Shown piece by piece: positions 1 to 7,846 of a DNA stretch of 64,000 nt. A model generated the notes under the pieces. The model ran no database searches and was not told the DNA's origin. It saw nothing but the letters and a program-made list of their open reading frames with translations. The stretch covers positions 43,346-107,345 of the forward strand of contig JASEER010000002.1 in NCBI GenBank assembly GCA_030019475.1, given 5' to 3'. Each line of letters opens with the position of its first letter. Position 1 is the first letter of the stretch. The translations under genes were made by a program, and so were the position numbers. The stretch is from Thermoanaerobacterales bacterium (GTDB lineage Bacteria; Bacillota; Desulfotomaculia; Desulfotomaculales; JASEER01).

Positions 1-2
1 CG

Positions 3-269
3 GAGGGGATTACCATCGCCGGGGTGAGCGACGGAACAACATCGTTCAGCCTTACGGGAAGCCTGGTTCCCGACCGCGACGGGCGCTCCGTACGCTTTAT
101 GCCCGAATCCCTGACCCTTGACGGTACGCCGGTACAGCCGGAGGTGCTCCGCAAGATCGCCAGCGAAGGCGGCCTGTTCTTCGCCCTGGATCGGCATTTC
201 TCCCTGTTCGCCGTACACTCCATCACGACGGCCGACGATAAGGTGACCATCGCCCTGGGCCCAAGGTGA
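3..269 (+). CDS. C-terminal part of a DUF2993 (LmeA)-like protein, 5' end outside window
   Basis: The frame is open from the first bases of the window to a TGA at 267-269, so the gene begins upstream; the GTG at 24 has no convincing ribosome binding site. The 88 visible residues alternate beta-strand-like stretches and contain FMPESLTLDG followed by a short amphipathic segment and VTIALGPR at the end. This pattern resembles the end of DUF2993/LmeA proteins, which are exported lipid-binding proteins in Gram-positive bacteria. The family call rests on weak pattern similarity. Positions 270-510 after it hold no convincing gene. Confidence 0.45.
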   Translation, partial: EGITIAGVSDGTTSFSLTGSLVPDRDGRSVRFMPESLTLDGTPVQPEVLRKIASEGGLFFALDRHFSLFAVHSITTADDKVTIALGPR

Positions 270-510
270 CGGGGCAGTTTAACGTCATGCCCGGGACCCC
301 TTATGGCAACCGCTCTTGCAGTGGGTGCACTGCCTCAGCATCCAGCGCTTCCGCAGCATCCTCCCATACCCCCTCTCTTTGATAAAAACACGCTACATCC
401 TCCATGTTTATGCAGGGCCGGACCCGCTGATGACGGCTAACCGGGGGCGAAGGCAGGGAAAATGTGTCGGCCGACGAATATCCGGCATAATGAACGGTGG
501 AGGAATCCAA

Positions 511-900
511 GTGGCGGAGAAAACAACGAAACCGGCTTACTCCCTGGACGAGTTCACCGAGCTGGCCGGCCGGCTGGTCGACATGGTTCCCGCGCGCTTT
601 TGCCGTGACTTGAACGGAGGCTTCCTCATCCTGCCGGAAGCCAGGCCGGACGAGGAATTCTACATTATGGGCGAATACGTCGAGGACCCCGTGATGGGCT
701 CATATATCGTCCTGCATTATGGCTCCTTTGTCGCGGTGTTGGAGGACGAGACCCGCGAGGTGTGGGAGGACGAGCTGTGGGAGACTATCCTGCACGAGTT
801 ACAGCACCATCTGGAGACGATGGCCGGGGTGGACGACCTGGCCCGTGCGGAACTGGCCGAACTGGCGCGCTGGCGCGAGGAGCAGGAACGCCAAGGCTGA
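511..900 (+). CDS. Zincin-like metallopeptidase family protein
   Basis: This 129-residue protein ends with HELQHHLE, an HExxH-type motif, preceded by an acidic helix (EVWEDELWETIL). Small zincin-like proteins of the PF06262 type have the same size and the same motif near the C-terminus. The GTG start at 511 is chosen because GGTGGAGGA lies seven bases upstream; the frame is open further upstream but that part has no family-like sequence. Two glutamates and two histidines that could bind zinc are visible. Substrate unknown. Positions 901-1074 downstream contain no supported gene. Confidence 0.7.
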   Translation: MAEKTTKPAYSLDEFTELAGRLVDMVPARFCRDLNGGFLILPEARPDEEFYIMGEYVEDPVMGSYIVLHYGSFVAVLEDETREVWEDELWETILHELQHHLETMAGVDDLARAELAELARWREEQERQG

Positions 901-1074
901 GTTCCCGCTGCGTGCGTCGAGACCGAGAGCGGGAAGAGGCGAGGAGGTGTGGGTAATGTCCTGGTTTACAGGTTCTATGACGACCACCGGGCGGTGCATT
1001 TGCTTTAGGCGAAGCTCGAGGGCAGAAACAGACGTGCGGCGGATGGTCCAACGCGCCGAAGCCCGTTGAAATTC

Positions 1075-1764
1075 CTAGAGCATTTCCAGAAGCTCCCGCC
1101 GGTTGCGGATGACGATCCGCTGGCGGTCCAGCTCGATCAGGCCGGCCTGGCGCAGCTCGCTGAGCGTCCGGTTCACCGACTCCCGGGAGGCCCCCACCAG
1201 GTTCCCCAGTTCCTGGTTGGTCAGGTCAAGGTTGATGCGCGTCCCGCCGGCCTCGGGGACTCCGTAGTCCTCGGCCAGCATGAGGAGCCCCGTTATGACG
1301 CGGCGGGTGACGTCGTGCAGGGCCAGGCTCATCACCTTATCCTGCGCCTGCCGCAGCCGCCGGGCCATAATCTTCAGGAAGGCCAGAGCGAGCGAAGGCT
1401 GCTCCAGCGTCAGCCGGTCCAGGTCGCGGTTGGCGATCATCCCTACCACGGCGTCTTCAATGACCTCCGCGGTTGCAGGGTAGGGCCCGCCATCGAAGAT
1501 GACCACCTCGGCGAAGACCTCTCCCGGGTTGACCAGGTGCAAGGTGTGCTCCCGGCCGTCGGCGGTCCGGCGCGTGAGCTTCACCCTTCCCCGGCGCAGC
1601 AGGAAAACGGCTTCTCCCGGCTCGCCCTCCAGGAAGATGATGTGCCCCTTGCGGTACGGCCGCTCACGGGTGAGAGAGGCGACGGCCGCCAGGGCCTCCG
1701 GCGGAAGGTCGGCGAAGAGCGGCACACGTTTGAGCTGGTTGGTGAGATCGTCTTTCTCGGTCAA
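1075..1764 (-). CDS. Crp/Fnr family transcriptional regulator
   Basis: A 229-residue protein with an N-terminal cyclic-nucleotide-binding-like beta-barrel (GHIIFLEGEPGEAVFLLRRG, roughly residues 40-60), a dimerisation helix near residues 115-140, and a C-terminal winged helix with LTNQELGNLVGASRESVNRTL, the recognition helix typical of Crp/Fnr proteins. There is no N-terminal cysteine cluster of the Fnr type, so direct oxygen sensing by a 4Fe-4S cluster is unlikely; the ligand is unknown. It is transcribed alone, away from the cytochrome biogenesis gene on its right. Confidence 0.9.
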   Translation of the reverse strand: MTEKDDLTNQLKRVPLFADLPPEALAAVASLTRERPYRKGHIIFLEGEPGEAVFLLRRGRVKLTRRTADGREHTLHLVNPGEVFAEVVIFDGGPYPATAEVIEDAVVGMIANRDLDRLTLEQPSLALAFLKIMARRLRQAQDKVMSLALHDVTRRVITGLLMLAEDYGVPEAGGTRINLDLTNQELGNLVGASRESVNRTLSELRQAGLIELDRQRIVIRNRRELLEML

Positions 1765-1823
1765 CGCTTCCCCCCGCCCTTCTCAGTTCCTTTGCTCCCT
1801 ATTGTATCCCGCGGAACCATGAT

Positions 1824-1851
1824 TTTATAGTAGTGGTAAATGGTAAAGCAA
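1824..1851 (-). promoter_or_regulatory. Putative sigma-A promoter for the Crp/Fnr gene
   Basis: Read on the minus strand, TTGCTT (1851-1846) is followed after 16 bases by TATAAA (1829-1824), about 60 bases upstream of the Crp/Fnr start. The region is AT-rich in an otherwise GC-rich background. Confidence 0.5.
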
Positions 1852-1900
1852 TAGAAATTTCCCGGGGGGATCGGCATGCGTAGAGGCAGGATCGGGCTGA

Positions 1901-2158
1901 ACTGATTATTATGCCGGCGGGCGGCCGGTCTTTGACGGCTACCGCCGCCGCTATACGGGGCTGATGGCCAAGGGAAACCCGGTTCTGCCGGTGCCCCTGG
2001 GCGGGTTTGCTCTGGCCGCCCTGGGGCTGGCGTTACACTACGGGTTCCGGGCCCGCCGTGCCCGGATGGTGAACGACCCGCCGGGCCTTTCCCCGCCGGA
2101 CGCGCCCGCCGGGGGAGGGGAACAGGCCGGTGACTCGGCGCCGCCGGGTCCGGTATAA
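1901..2158 (+). pseudogene. Possible ResB C-terminal remnant or small membrane protein
   Basis: The frame is open from 1901 to a TAA at 2156-2158 but contains no ATG/GTG/TTG before the ATG at 1964. From 1964 it would encode 64 residues with one hydrophobic helix (GGFALAALGLALHYGF) followed by RARRAR. ResB proteins of the cytochrome c maturation system II end with a transmembrane helix and a basic tail of this kind, and resB normally sits just before the resC/ccsA gene, as here. I infer either a decayed resB or a separate small membrane protein. The stop overlaps the ribosome binding site of ccsA. Confidence 0.35.
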
Positions 2159-2174
2159 AGGAGGACCTCGATCT

Positions 2175-2981
2175 ATGCCCAGCGCGGAAGCAAACCTGAT
2201 CGCTCCGGCCTTCGTCGCCTACCTGACCGGCGCCGCGGCGGCCCTTATCTATCTCTGGACCAGGCATGGCCTTTTGGCCCGGGCCATCCCGGTCCTGACG
2301 GGGCTGGGGCTGGCCCTGCATACGGCCGCCCTTGGCGTACGGTGGGCGGCCGCCGGGCACTGGCCGTTCACCAGCCTTTACGAGTTCCTGACCCTGTTCG
2401 CCTGGGGGCTGGGCGGCGCCACCCTGCTCACCGTCTGGCGCTGGCGAATGACAGTGACGGCCGCTTTTACCCTGCCGCTGGCCGTGGGCCTCCTGGGCGT
2501 GGCGTCCCTGCTACCGTCCGAGGTGCGGTCCCTGGCTCCCGCTCTGCAGAGCGTCTGGCTGCAACTGCACGTGGCCGCGGCCATCCTGGCCTACGCGGCC
2601 TTTACGATCTCCTTTGCCCTGGCGGTGCTCTACCTGCTGAGCGAGCGGCGGGCGGACAGCCGGCTGCCGGGTCTGCCGCCGGCCGAGGTCCTGGACCGGT
2701 ATACCCACAGTAGTGTGGCCTTCGGTTTCGCCTTCCAGACCCTGCTCCTGATTACGGGGGCTGTCTGGGCGGAGGAGGTCTGGGGCGCCTGGTGGAGTTG
2801 GGACCCCAAGGAGACATGGGCGCTTGTCACCTGGCTGATCTACGCCCTGTACCTGCATGCCCGCACCGCCCGCGGCTGGAAAGGGCGCAGGGCGGCCTGG
2901 CTGGCCGTGGCGGGCTTCGCCGCCGTCCTCTTTACCTTACTTGGGGTCAGCCTGCTGATTCCCGGCCTGCATAGCTACTAG
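2175..2981 (+). CDS. ccsA: Cytochrome c biogenesis protein CcsA/ResC
   Basis: A 268-residue integral membrane protein with about eight hydrophobic helices. The segment WGAWWSWDPKETWAL near residue 200 is the tryptophan-rich WWD haem-handling motif, and conserved histidines (LHVAAA, YTHSSV, PGLHSY at the very end) fit haem ligands. CcsA/ResC works with ResB to deliver haem to apocytochromes c outside the membrane. The ATG at 2175 follows AAAGGAGG by ten bases. A complete resB is not present next to it; only a short possible remnant precedes it. Confidence 0.92.
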   Translation: MPSAEANLIAPAFVAYLTGAAAALIYLWTRHGLLARAIPVLTGLGLALHTAALGVRWAAAGHWPFTSLYEFLTLFAWGLGGATLLTVWRWRMTVTAAFTLPLAVGLLGVASLLPSEVRSLAPALQSVWLQLHVAAAILAYAAFTISFALAVLYLLSERRADSRLPGLPPAEVLDRYTHSSVAFGFAFQTLLLITGAVWAEEVWGAWWSWDPKETWALVTWLIYALYLHARTARGWKGRRAAWLAVAGFAAVLFTLLGVSLLIPGLHSY

Positions 2982-3058
2982 TTTAAGATTTTTTGCCAGG
3001 TATCAAGACTGATGTCTTACTGCTTTTAAACACGAGTAAGACGCGGGGTTTCCGTCAT

Positions 3059-3097
3059 AAGGAATGGTCCGGCCCCGAACGGGCCGGACCATTCCTT
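3059..3097. terminator. Bidirectional terminator hairpin
   Basis: A perfect 17-bp inverted repeat (3059-3075 and 3081-3097) with a five-base loop, beginning with AA and ending with TT. It lies between the convergent ccsA and the small cysteine-rich gene, so it can serve both. Confidence 0.75.
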
Positions 3098-3104
3098 GGG
3101 CAGG

Positions 3105-3296
3105 CTAGTCCCTTTTGAGTTCTTCGATATACTGCCTTACCGCCGTAGCTTCTGCCTCAAGATCTTTCAGGTAGGCCTCGAGCCGGGCCAGCCGCTCCTG
3201 TTTCGTGAAGAAGCGGCGGAAGCCCCGGCCGCAGCAGCACCCGTGCCGGCGGGCGTGGCCATGCCCTCCGTCACGGCAGTTGCTCGGACCGCACAT
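3105..3296 (-). CDS. Small Cys/His-rich coiled-coil protein
   Basis: A 63-residue protein with a Cys/His/Gly-rich N-terminus (MCGPSNC, GHGHARRHGCCCG) that could bind metal, followed by an RGFRRFF segment and a C-terminal coiled coil (LARLEAYLKDLEAEA). Short proteins of this plan, related to DUF5320, often accompany PadR regulators and iron-sulfur enzymes. The ATG at 3296 has GGGAGGG upstream, and the gene follows the PadR gene by 27 bases, so the two are probably one transcript. Confidence 0.7.
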   Translation of the reverse strand: MCGPSNCRDGGHGHARRHGCCCGRGFRRFFTKQERLARLEAYLKDLEAEATAVRQYIEELKRD

Positions 3297-3323
3297 CCTA
3301 CATCCCTCCCTTGAAAAGGTTAT

Positions 3324-3713
3324 TTAATCTCTCCCGGCCTGCTCCTGGTAGCGGGCCAGGAAGTTTTCAAGCCGTGCCTTGTTCCTGGCGATGGTCCGTG
3401 CCCAAGCCGAGAGGACCTCCTCGCCCTCCGGGGTCAGCCGGTAAAGCCGTTTGGCCGGCCCCGACTCCTGGGTCTGCCACTCCGAGGTCACCAGCCCGTC
3501 ATCCTCCAGCCGCCGCAGGTGGCGGTAGACCGATCCGGGATCGGCCTCCCCCTCGGAGAAGCCGAACTCATCCAGATTCTGGATCAGTTCGTACCCGTGG
3601 GTCGATCGTCGCTGCAGCAGAAGCAGCAGGCAGGGTTGCATAAAGCGCTCCATCGGGGCGCTCGTGCAACGGCAGTGGTCGCGGCGGTTGCCAGGTCCGG
3701 AATGGCTGCACAT
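3324..3713 (-). CDS. PadR family transcriptional regulator
   Basis: A 129-residue protein with the PadR winged helix: MQPCLLLLL, THGYELIQNLDE, then SVYRHLRRLEDDGLV and an RLYRLT wing, and a C-terminal dimerisation helix. The first 20 residues before MERFMQP are not typical, so translation may begin at 3653. It is a close paralogue of the PadR gene at 3880 and is divergent from it. The effector is unknown. Confidence 0.88.
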   Translation of the reverse strand: MCSHSGPGNRRDHCRCTSAPMERFMQPCLLLLLQRRSTHGYELIQNLDEFGFSEGEADPGSVYRHLRRLEDDGLVTSEWQTQESGPAKRLYRLTPEGEEVLSAWARTIARNKARLENFLARYQEQAGRD

Positions 3714-3804
3714 CGGAGATCACCCATATATGCATGATGCCTATATAGATAGTAACCAGAGGTAGGGCAAGGGTCAAGATTATTTTTGTGGGGAAATGAC
3801 TCTC

Positions 3805-3863
3805 TTGTCAGTTCTTCCGCAGTGTGTTATGATTTTCACAACGGTATTTGCACCATGCAAATA
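3805..3863 (+). promoter_or_regulatory. Promoter and palindromic operator of the PadR-wtpA-tauE operon
   Basis: TTGTCA (3805-3810), 17 bases, TATGAT (3828-3833) forms a sigma-A promoter. Just downstream is a perfect palindrome TATTTGCA-CCA-TGCAAATA (3845-3863), 17 bases before the PadR start codon. Its position fits an autorepression operator for one of the two PadR proteins. Confidence 0.65.
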
Positions 3864-3879
3864 GGGGAATTGTGCTACT

Positions 3880-4290
3880 ATGCCGGAGTGGGATGCGCTG
3901 ATCAATGAGCATACGGAATATGCTGCTTATCTTCGGGCGGAGAGGCTGCTCCAGCCCGGGTTGCTGCTGCTTCTCGCCCGGCGTCCCATGCATGGCTACG
4001 AACTCATCCAGTGGCTGAACCAGCTGTCCTTTACCCGGGAAGAATGCGATCCGGCCACGGTATACCGTAACCTGCGCCGGATGGAGGACGACGGCCTGGT
4101 ACGCTCCGAATGGCGGGCGGGCGAGTCCGGCCCGGCACGGAGGGTATACCACCTGACAGCCGACGGGAGAGAACTGTTGGACCTGATGGCGGCCAATGCC
4201 CGCCGCCGCCGTAAGCAGCTTGAGGCCTTCCTGGCATCATACGAGGACGTCCGTGCGACGGACGCCGCGAAGGGGGATGGGAGTGAATGA
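3880..4290 (+). CDS. PadR family transcriptional regulator
   Basis: A 136-residue winged-helix protein: LLQPGLLLLLARRPMHGYELI, TVYRNLRRMEDDGLVRSEW, VYHLTADGRELL and a basic C-terminal helix. It is paralogous to the divergent PadR at 3324-3713. AGGGGA precedes the ATG. Its stop overlaps the next start (ATGA at 4287), so it is translationally coupled to the binding-protein gene, and it is probably the local repressor responding to that operon's substrate. Confidence 0.9.
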   Translation: MPEWDALINEHTEYAAYLRAERLLQPGLLLLLARRPMHGYELIQWLNQLSFTREECDPATVYRNLRRMEDDGLVRSEWRAGESGPARRVYHLTADGRELLDLMAANARRRRKQLEAFLASYEDVRATDAAKGDGSE

Positions 4291-5105
4291 GCGGGGAGAG
4301 CCTGAGCATCCTGCACGCCGGGGCGCTCCGCGGGCCCCTGAAGGAGTGTGCCCGGGTCTTCGAAGAGGCTCACCCCGGCACGGTTGTGACGCTGCGGGCG
4401 GCCGGCTCGCGGGAAGGCGCGCGCCGGCTCCGGGAAGGGGAACACGCGGACGTTGTCGCCCTGGCCGACCCGGCCGTCTTCGCGGAACTCCTGGAGCCGG
4501 ACATTGTCGATAGGTACTTCGTTTTCGCCACCGACCGGATTGTCATCGCCTTTGACGACTATTCACGCAGACGGGATGAAATCGACGTTCAGAAGTGGCC
4601 GGACGTTCTCCTGACCGAAGGGGTGACCTACGCCCGCTCGGACGAGAACCTGGACCCCTGCGGCTACCGGACGCTGATGGTCTGGCAGCTGGCGGAGGAG
4701 TTTTACGGCCGGCCCGGTCTTTACGAACGGCTGCGGAGAGGGTGCCCGGCCGCCCGGATCACGCCGAAGTCCATCGACCTGGTGGAACTGGTCGCCCAGG
4801 GCCGCGTCGATTACGCCTTCGTCTATTCCTCAGTGGCTGCGCAGTTCGGCCTGCGGCACCTGGTTCTGCCGCGGGAGATCGACCTTTCAAGCCCGGCATT
4901 TGCCGAACGCTATGCGCAGGCCGCAGTCCGGGTGGAGGGGCGGCACGCCGGAGAAACGGTGACCGTCCGGGGAGCGCCGATCGAGTTCGCCATCGGGATA
5001 CACCGCAGGTCGGCCGACCCCGATCTCGCCCAGGCCTTCCTGGACCTGGTCTACGGGCGCATCGGACAGGAAATCCTGGAGAACTGCGGGCTGATCCCTT
5101 GCTAA
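4287..5105 (+). CDS. WtpA/ModA-like oxyanion-binding protein without signal peptide
   Basis: A 272-residue periplasmic-binding-protein fold of the tungstate/molybdate type: LSILHAGALRGPLKE at the start, ADVVALADPAVF, TDRIVIAFDD, and YARSDENLDPCGYRTLM, which matches the WtpA signature around the bound oxyanion. The first residues are already the first beta-strand, so there is no signal peptide or lipobox, unlike the ModA at 37431. No permease or ATPase gene follows; a TauE/SafE transporter does. It may act as a cytoplasmic oxyanion buffer or sensor for the coupled PadR protein. The function is inferred. Confidence 0.75.
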   Translation: MSGESLSILHAGALRGPLKECARVFEEAHPGTVVTLRAAGSREGARRLREGEHADVVALADPAVFAELLEPDIVDRYFVFATDRIVIAFDDYSRRRDEIDVQKWPDVLLTEGVTYARSDENLDPCGYRTLMVWQLAEEFYGRPGLYERLRRGCPAARITPKSIDLVELVAQGRVDYAFVYSSVAAQFGLRHLVLPREIDLSSPAFAERYAQAAVRVEGRHAGETVTVRGAPIEFAIGIHRRSADPDLAQAFLDLVYGRIGQEILENCGLIPC

Positions 5106-5123
5106 GAAAGGAGAGGGGAACAG

Positions 5124-6095
5124 ATGCATTTCCCCGTTTCGGGTGTGGACGTTTTCCCTTTGATTCCTCCGCTGATCGCCTTTGTCATATCCTCACTGAC
5201 GGCCCCGGCCGGCGTCTCGGGCGCCTTCCTGCTCCTGCCCTTCCAGGTCAGCGTCCTGGGCTTCGTCAGCCCGGCCGTCAGTCCCACGAACCTGATCTAC
5301 AACATCGTGGCCATCCCCGGAGGGCTCTACCGTTATATTAAGGAAGGGCGCATGGCCTGGCCCCTCACCTGGGTGATCATCATCGGCACCCTTCCGGGTG
5401 TTTTCGCCGGCGCGCTGGTGCGCATCAAGTATTTCCCCGACCCGCGAAACTTCAAGCTCTTCGTCGGCCTGGTCCTGCTTTACCTGGGCGGGCGGCTCCT
5501 CTACGAGGCCACGGGGCGCTACCGTAAGGGGAAAGAACAGCAGAGGGCCCTGGAGAAGAAGTTCCGGGAGCGGGTCCGGCAACAAAAGGATGATCTGAAG
5601 GGGCGCCTGGCCGCCGGGCTTCCCGCCGAGGCGGTGGTCAAGACGAAGTCGGTATCCCTGTCGCGCATCGAGTACGAATTCTGGGGCGAGACCTTCTCCT
5701 TCAGCACTGTAACGATCTTTGTGCTGGCCCTGGTCGTCGGGTTGATCGGCGGTGTTTACGGTATCGGCGGTGGGGCGATCATTTCCCCGTTCGTTGTGTC
5801 CGTCCTGGGCCTGCCGGTCTATACGGTAGCCGGGGCCGCCCTGGCCGGGACTTTTCTGACGTCCATCGCCGGCGTGACCTTCTTTGAAGCCCTGGCCCTG
5901 ACTCCCTTGGGCGCGGAGGCGGTGATCCGGCCGGACTGGGCGCTGGGGGCTCTCTTCGGCGTCGGCGGTCTGCTGGGCACCTACGTCGGCGCCCGTTTCC
6001 AAAAATACCTCCCGGAGAAGTGGATCCGCGTCTTTCTGGGCCTCCTGATCGTCGGCCTGGCGGTGCAGTACATAACGCAGTTCTTCTTTAGATGA
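5124..6095 (+). CDS. TauE/SafE (TSUP) family anion transporter
   Basis: A 323-residue membrane protein with two repeats of about four helices. The first contains GVSGAFLLLPFQVSVLGF and the second GGVYGIGGGAIISPF, the paired glycine-rich signatures of TSUP exporters of sulfite, sulfonates and related anions. Between the repeats is a long charged cytoplasmic loop (about residues 130-185). An RBS, AAGGAGAGG, precedes the ATG. It lies 18 bases after the WtpA-like gene and converges on the dsrE-like gene of the selenium/sulfur operon, so it could serve either group. Confidence 0.9.
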   Translation: MHFPVSGVDVFPLIPPLIAFVISSLTAPAGVSGAFLLLPFQVSVLGFVSPAVSPTNLIYNIVAIPGGLYRYIKEGRMAWPLTWVIIIGTLPGVFAGALVRIKYFPDPRNFKLFVGLVLLYLGGRLLYEATGRYRKGKEQQRALEKKFRERVRQQKDDLKGRLAAGLPAEAVVKTKSVSLSRIEYEFWGETFSFSTVTIFVLALVVGLIGGVYGIGGGAIISPFVVSVLGLPVYTVAGAALAGTFLTSIAGVTFFEALALTPLGAEAVIRPDWALGALFGVGGLLGTYVGARFQKYLPEKWIRVFLGLLIVGLAVQYITQFFFR

Positions 6096-6132
6096 TAAAC
6101 CCTGAAAGGGCTATGCGCCGGCGGGATGCAAC

Positions 6133-6450
6133 CTAGAAGGTCAGCATCCTGTCGGCGCGGGCAATAAGGTTGAGAAACTCCTTCATATTGGATAACGGAG
6201 CCAGCTCGCAGGTTACGTTATGGCGTTGAAGGCACTTGCCGCAGGCGATGATCCGGCCGCCGTTCTTGACAAACTCCGCCGCCTGCCCGAAAACGTCGTA
6301 GCTGTCACTCTCAATCTCTTCGATCTTGACGCCGTCCCCGATCAGGAAGACTTCCACCGCGTGACCGTCGGCCAGGGCGGCGTTGCCGAAGCGGAAACAG
6401 TCGTAAGCCTTCTGTTCATCGGCGCTTTGAAGCATGACCCCGATCAGCAT
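6133..6450 (-). CDS. DsrE family sulfur-relay protein
   Basis: A 105-residue DsrE/DsrF-like fold: an N-terminal strand (MLIGVMLQSAD), VEVFLIGDGVKIEEI, then FVKNGGRIIACGKCLQRH. The cysteine in ACGKC is at the position used by DsrE and TusD proteins to carry persulfide. It is the last gene of the minus-strand operon that begins with selD, 16 bases after the thioredoxin-like gene, so sulfur or selenium transfer within that operon is plausible. Confidence 0.85.
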   Translation of the reverse strand: MLIGVMLQSADEQKAYDCFRFGNAALADGHAVEVFLIGDGVKIEEIESDSYDVFGQAAEFVKNGGRIIACGKCLQRHNVTCELAPLSNMKEFLNLIARADRMLTF

Positions 6451-6466
6451 TGCCTGTACCCCCCTC

Positions 6467-6724
6467 TTAATCTCCTGCTGATTGACGCCTAATCGCCCGG
6501 CGGACTTCGTCGTAAGTGGGCTTCGGTCCCAAAAACTCCGTCCCGACCTGCAGCTGCGGCGGGTCGGGGATGTCTTTTCTTCCTCCGATAGTGAGAAAAC
6601 CCTTGTAGACCGTTTCCACGGAAATCAACTCTCCGAACTCTTCCTTAGCTCGCCCGGCCAAGGCCATCAGGTGCCTTCACCTGCCGCCCGCGGGCCGGTT
6701 ACTGTAGACCACTACCTTGAGCAC
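6467..6724 (-). CDS. Thioredoxin-like selenoprotein (in-frame UGA at 6677-6679)
   Basis: Reading from the GTG at 6724, which directly follows the stop of the polyferredoxin gene and has AAGGGGGTGAG upstream, gives LKVVVYSNRPAGGR, then UGA, then RHLMALAGRAKEEFG and a sequence ending in PTYDEVRRAI. This is a thioredoxin-like order: first strand, redox site, helix, strand, and a cis-proline-like loop. The UGA is residue 16, where the redox cysteine should be. A small hairpin (AAGGC, eight bases, GCCTT) starts at the UGA and could be the bacterial SECIS. Without readthrough, translation could only begin at the ATG at 6667 and the first strand would be lost. Total 85 residues. Confidence 0.75.
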
Positions 6725-7846
6725 CTAGCTCACCCCCTTGTGTTCCCGACTATCGGCGGCGCCCGGCGCCCGCCCGCACCTGCGGCGGCCGAAAACCTTG
6801 CCGACGAGGGCATAGGTGGGGCAAAAGCCGAAGATCCCGGTCAGGAAGAACGCCAGGCCCAGGTAACCCCAGGGCGAGTGCGGGTCCAGGATGACAAGGC
6901 CCGCCACCGTGAGTCCTCCGGCGATACGGACGGTCCTTTCCAAAGGGCTCAGGTTGCGGGTCGGAATGGCATGGCGGACGTCCAGCAGGGTCAATACCTT
7001 CTGCGGGCAGACGTTCACGCAGCGCGCGCAGCCCATGCATTCGGTCGTCCGCAGCTCGCCCTTCATCCGGATCAACCGGCGGATGGGCACGCCCATGTCG
7101 CACTCGGCCTCACAGACCCCGCAGTCCTTGCACTTTTCCACGGCCGCCTTAATCCTGTAGAAGCCCACCAGGTTGAGGACACCCCAGGTGGCCGACCAGG
7201 GACAGCCCCAGCGGCAGAAACTGCGGTGACCGGTAAACGGGATGATGAGAAAACTGGCGTAATAGAGGACCAGTATCCAGTCGTACAGGCGGCGGCCGAC
7301 CCGGTCGTAGGCGTGGGCGGGGTCGGCCAGCATCAGGACGAAATAGGCCCAGACCGCGACGAAGAGAATCCATTTGAGATGGCGCAGGCCCCACCAGAAA
7401 TCCCCCTTCAGGGTGGCGTCCCGGAAGGCGAAGCCGATCGTCTCGCGGTCGAACACGCAGGGGCAGTTCCAGCCGCAGTCCACCCTTTTGCCGAGGAAGA
7501 AGACGGCGGTCAGCAACAGGAAGAACGGGAGCGAGCCCACCATGTGCACCGCGAGCACGGTCCTGGCGGTAGTCCCGTCGATAAAGGGCATTGTGGGGTA
7601 GAAGGCGGGAATGAGGACCCAGTAGAGGAAGAAAAGGCCGATCATCACCAGGACACGTTTTCTCTGGTAGGCGTCCTGCTCTGTGCGCAGCCGCCAGAGC
7701 CCGAAGAGGGGAATCAGGTATAGTTCAGGGTAGGCGTTAACCTGCACGGACCCGATGTGCAGAGGGTAAAGGTAACTTGACGCCAGCCAGATGAGAGCGG
7801 CCAGGGAGACGGCCTTCGCCGGCCGGCTGGTTTTCGCCTTAGCCAT
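6725..7846 (-). CDS. NapH/polyferredoxin-like 4Fe-4S membrane protein with DUF2892 tail
   Basis: A 373-residue protein with about five N-terminal transmembrane helices, a CGWNCPC motif and a second RWGCPW motif as in the NapH/NosR family, then two 4Fe-4S ferredoxin motifs (CKDCGVCEAEC and CMGCARCVNVC), and a final DUF2892/YgaP-like helical hairpin (LSPLERTVRIAGG...FGFCPTYALVG). Such proteins pass electrons across or along the membrane to redox partners. The ATG at 7846 follows a GGGGGAG site and overlaps the methyltransferase by eight bases; the next gene starts one base after its stop. It is the likely electron source for the selenoprotein. Confidence 0.88.
   Translation of the reverse strand: MAKAKTSRPAKAVSLAALIWLASSYLYPLHIGSVQVNAYPELYLIPLFGLWRLRTEQDAYQRKRVLVMIGLFFLYWVLIPAFYPTMPFIDGTTARTVLAVHMVGSLPFFLLLTAVFFLGKRVDCGWNCPCVFDRETIGFAFRDATLKGDFWWGLRHLKWILFVAVWAYFVLMLADPAHAYDRVGRRLYDWILVLYYASFLIIPFTGHRSFCRWGCPWSATWGVLNLVGFYRIKAAVEKCKDCGVCEAECDMGVPIRRLIRMKGELRTTECMGCARCVNVCPQKVLTLLDVRHAIPTRNLSPLERTVRIAGGLTVAGLVILDPHSPWGYLGLAFFLTGIFGFCPTYALVGKVFGRRRCGRAPGAADSREHKGVS

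Noticed and set aside
4287..5105. A selenoprotein version of the binding protein
   Set aside because: The reading frame has no in-frame UGA and begins with the first beta-strand.
6467..6667. Short protein starting at the ATG at 6667
   Set aside because: An AGGTGAAGG site lies before it, but the start would lose the first strand and redox residue; the upstream GTG directly after the polyferredoxin stop gives a complete fold.
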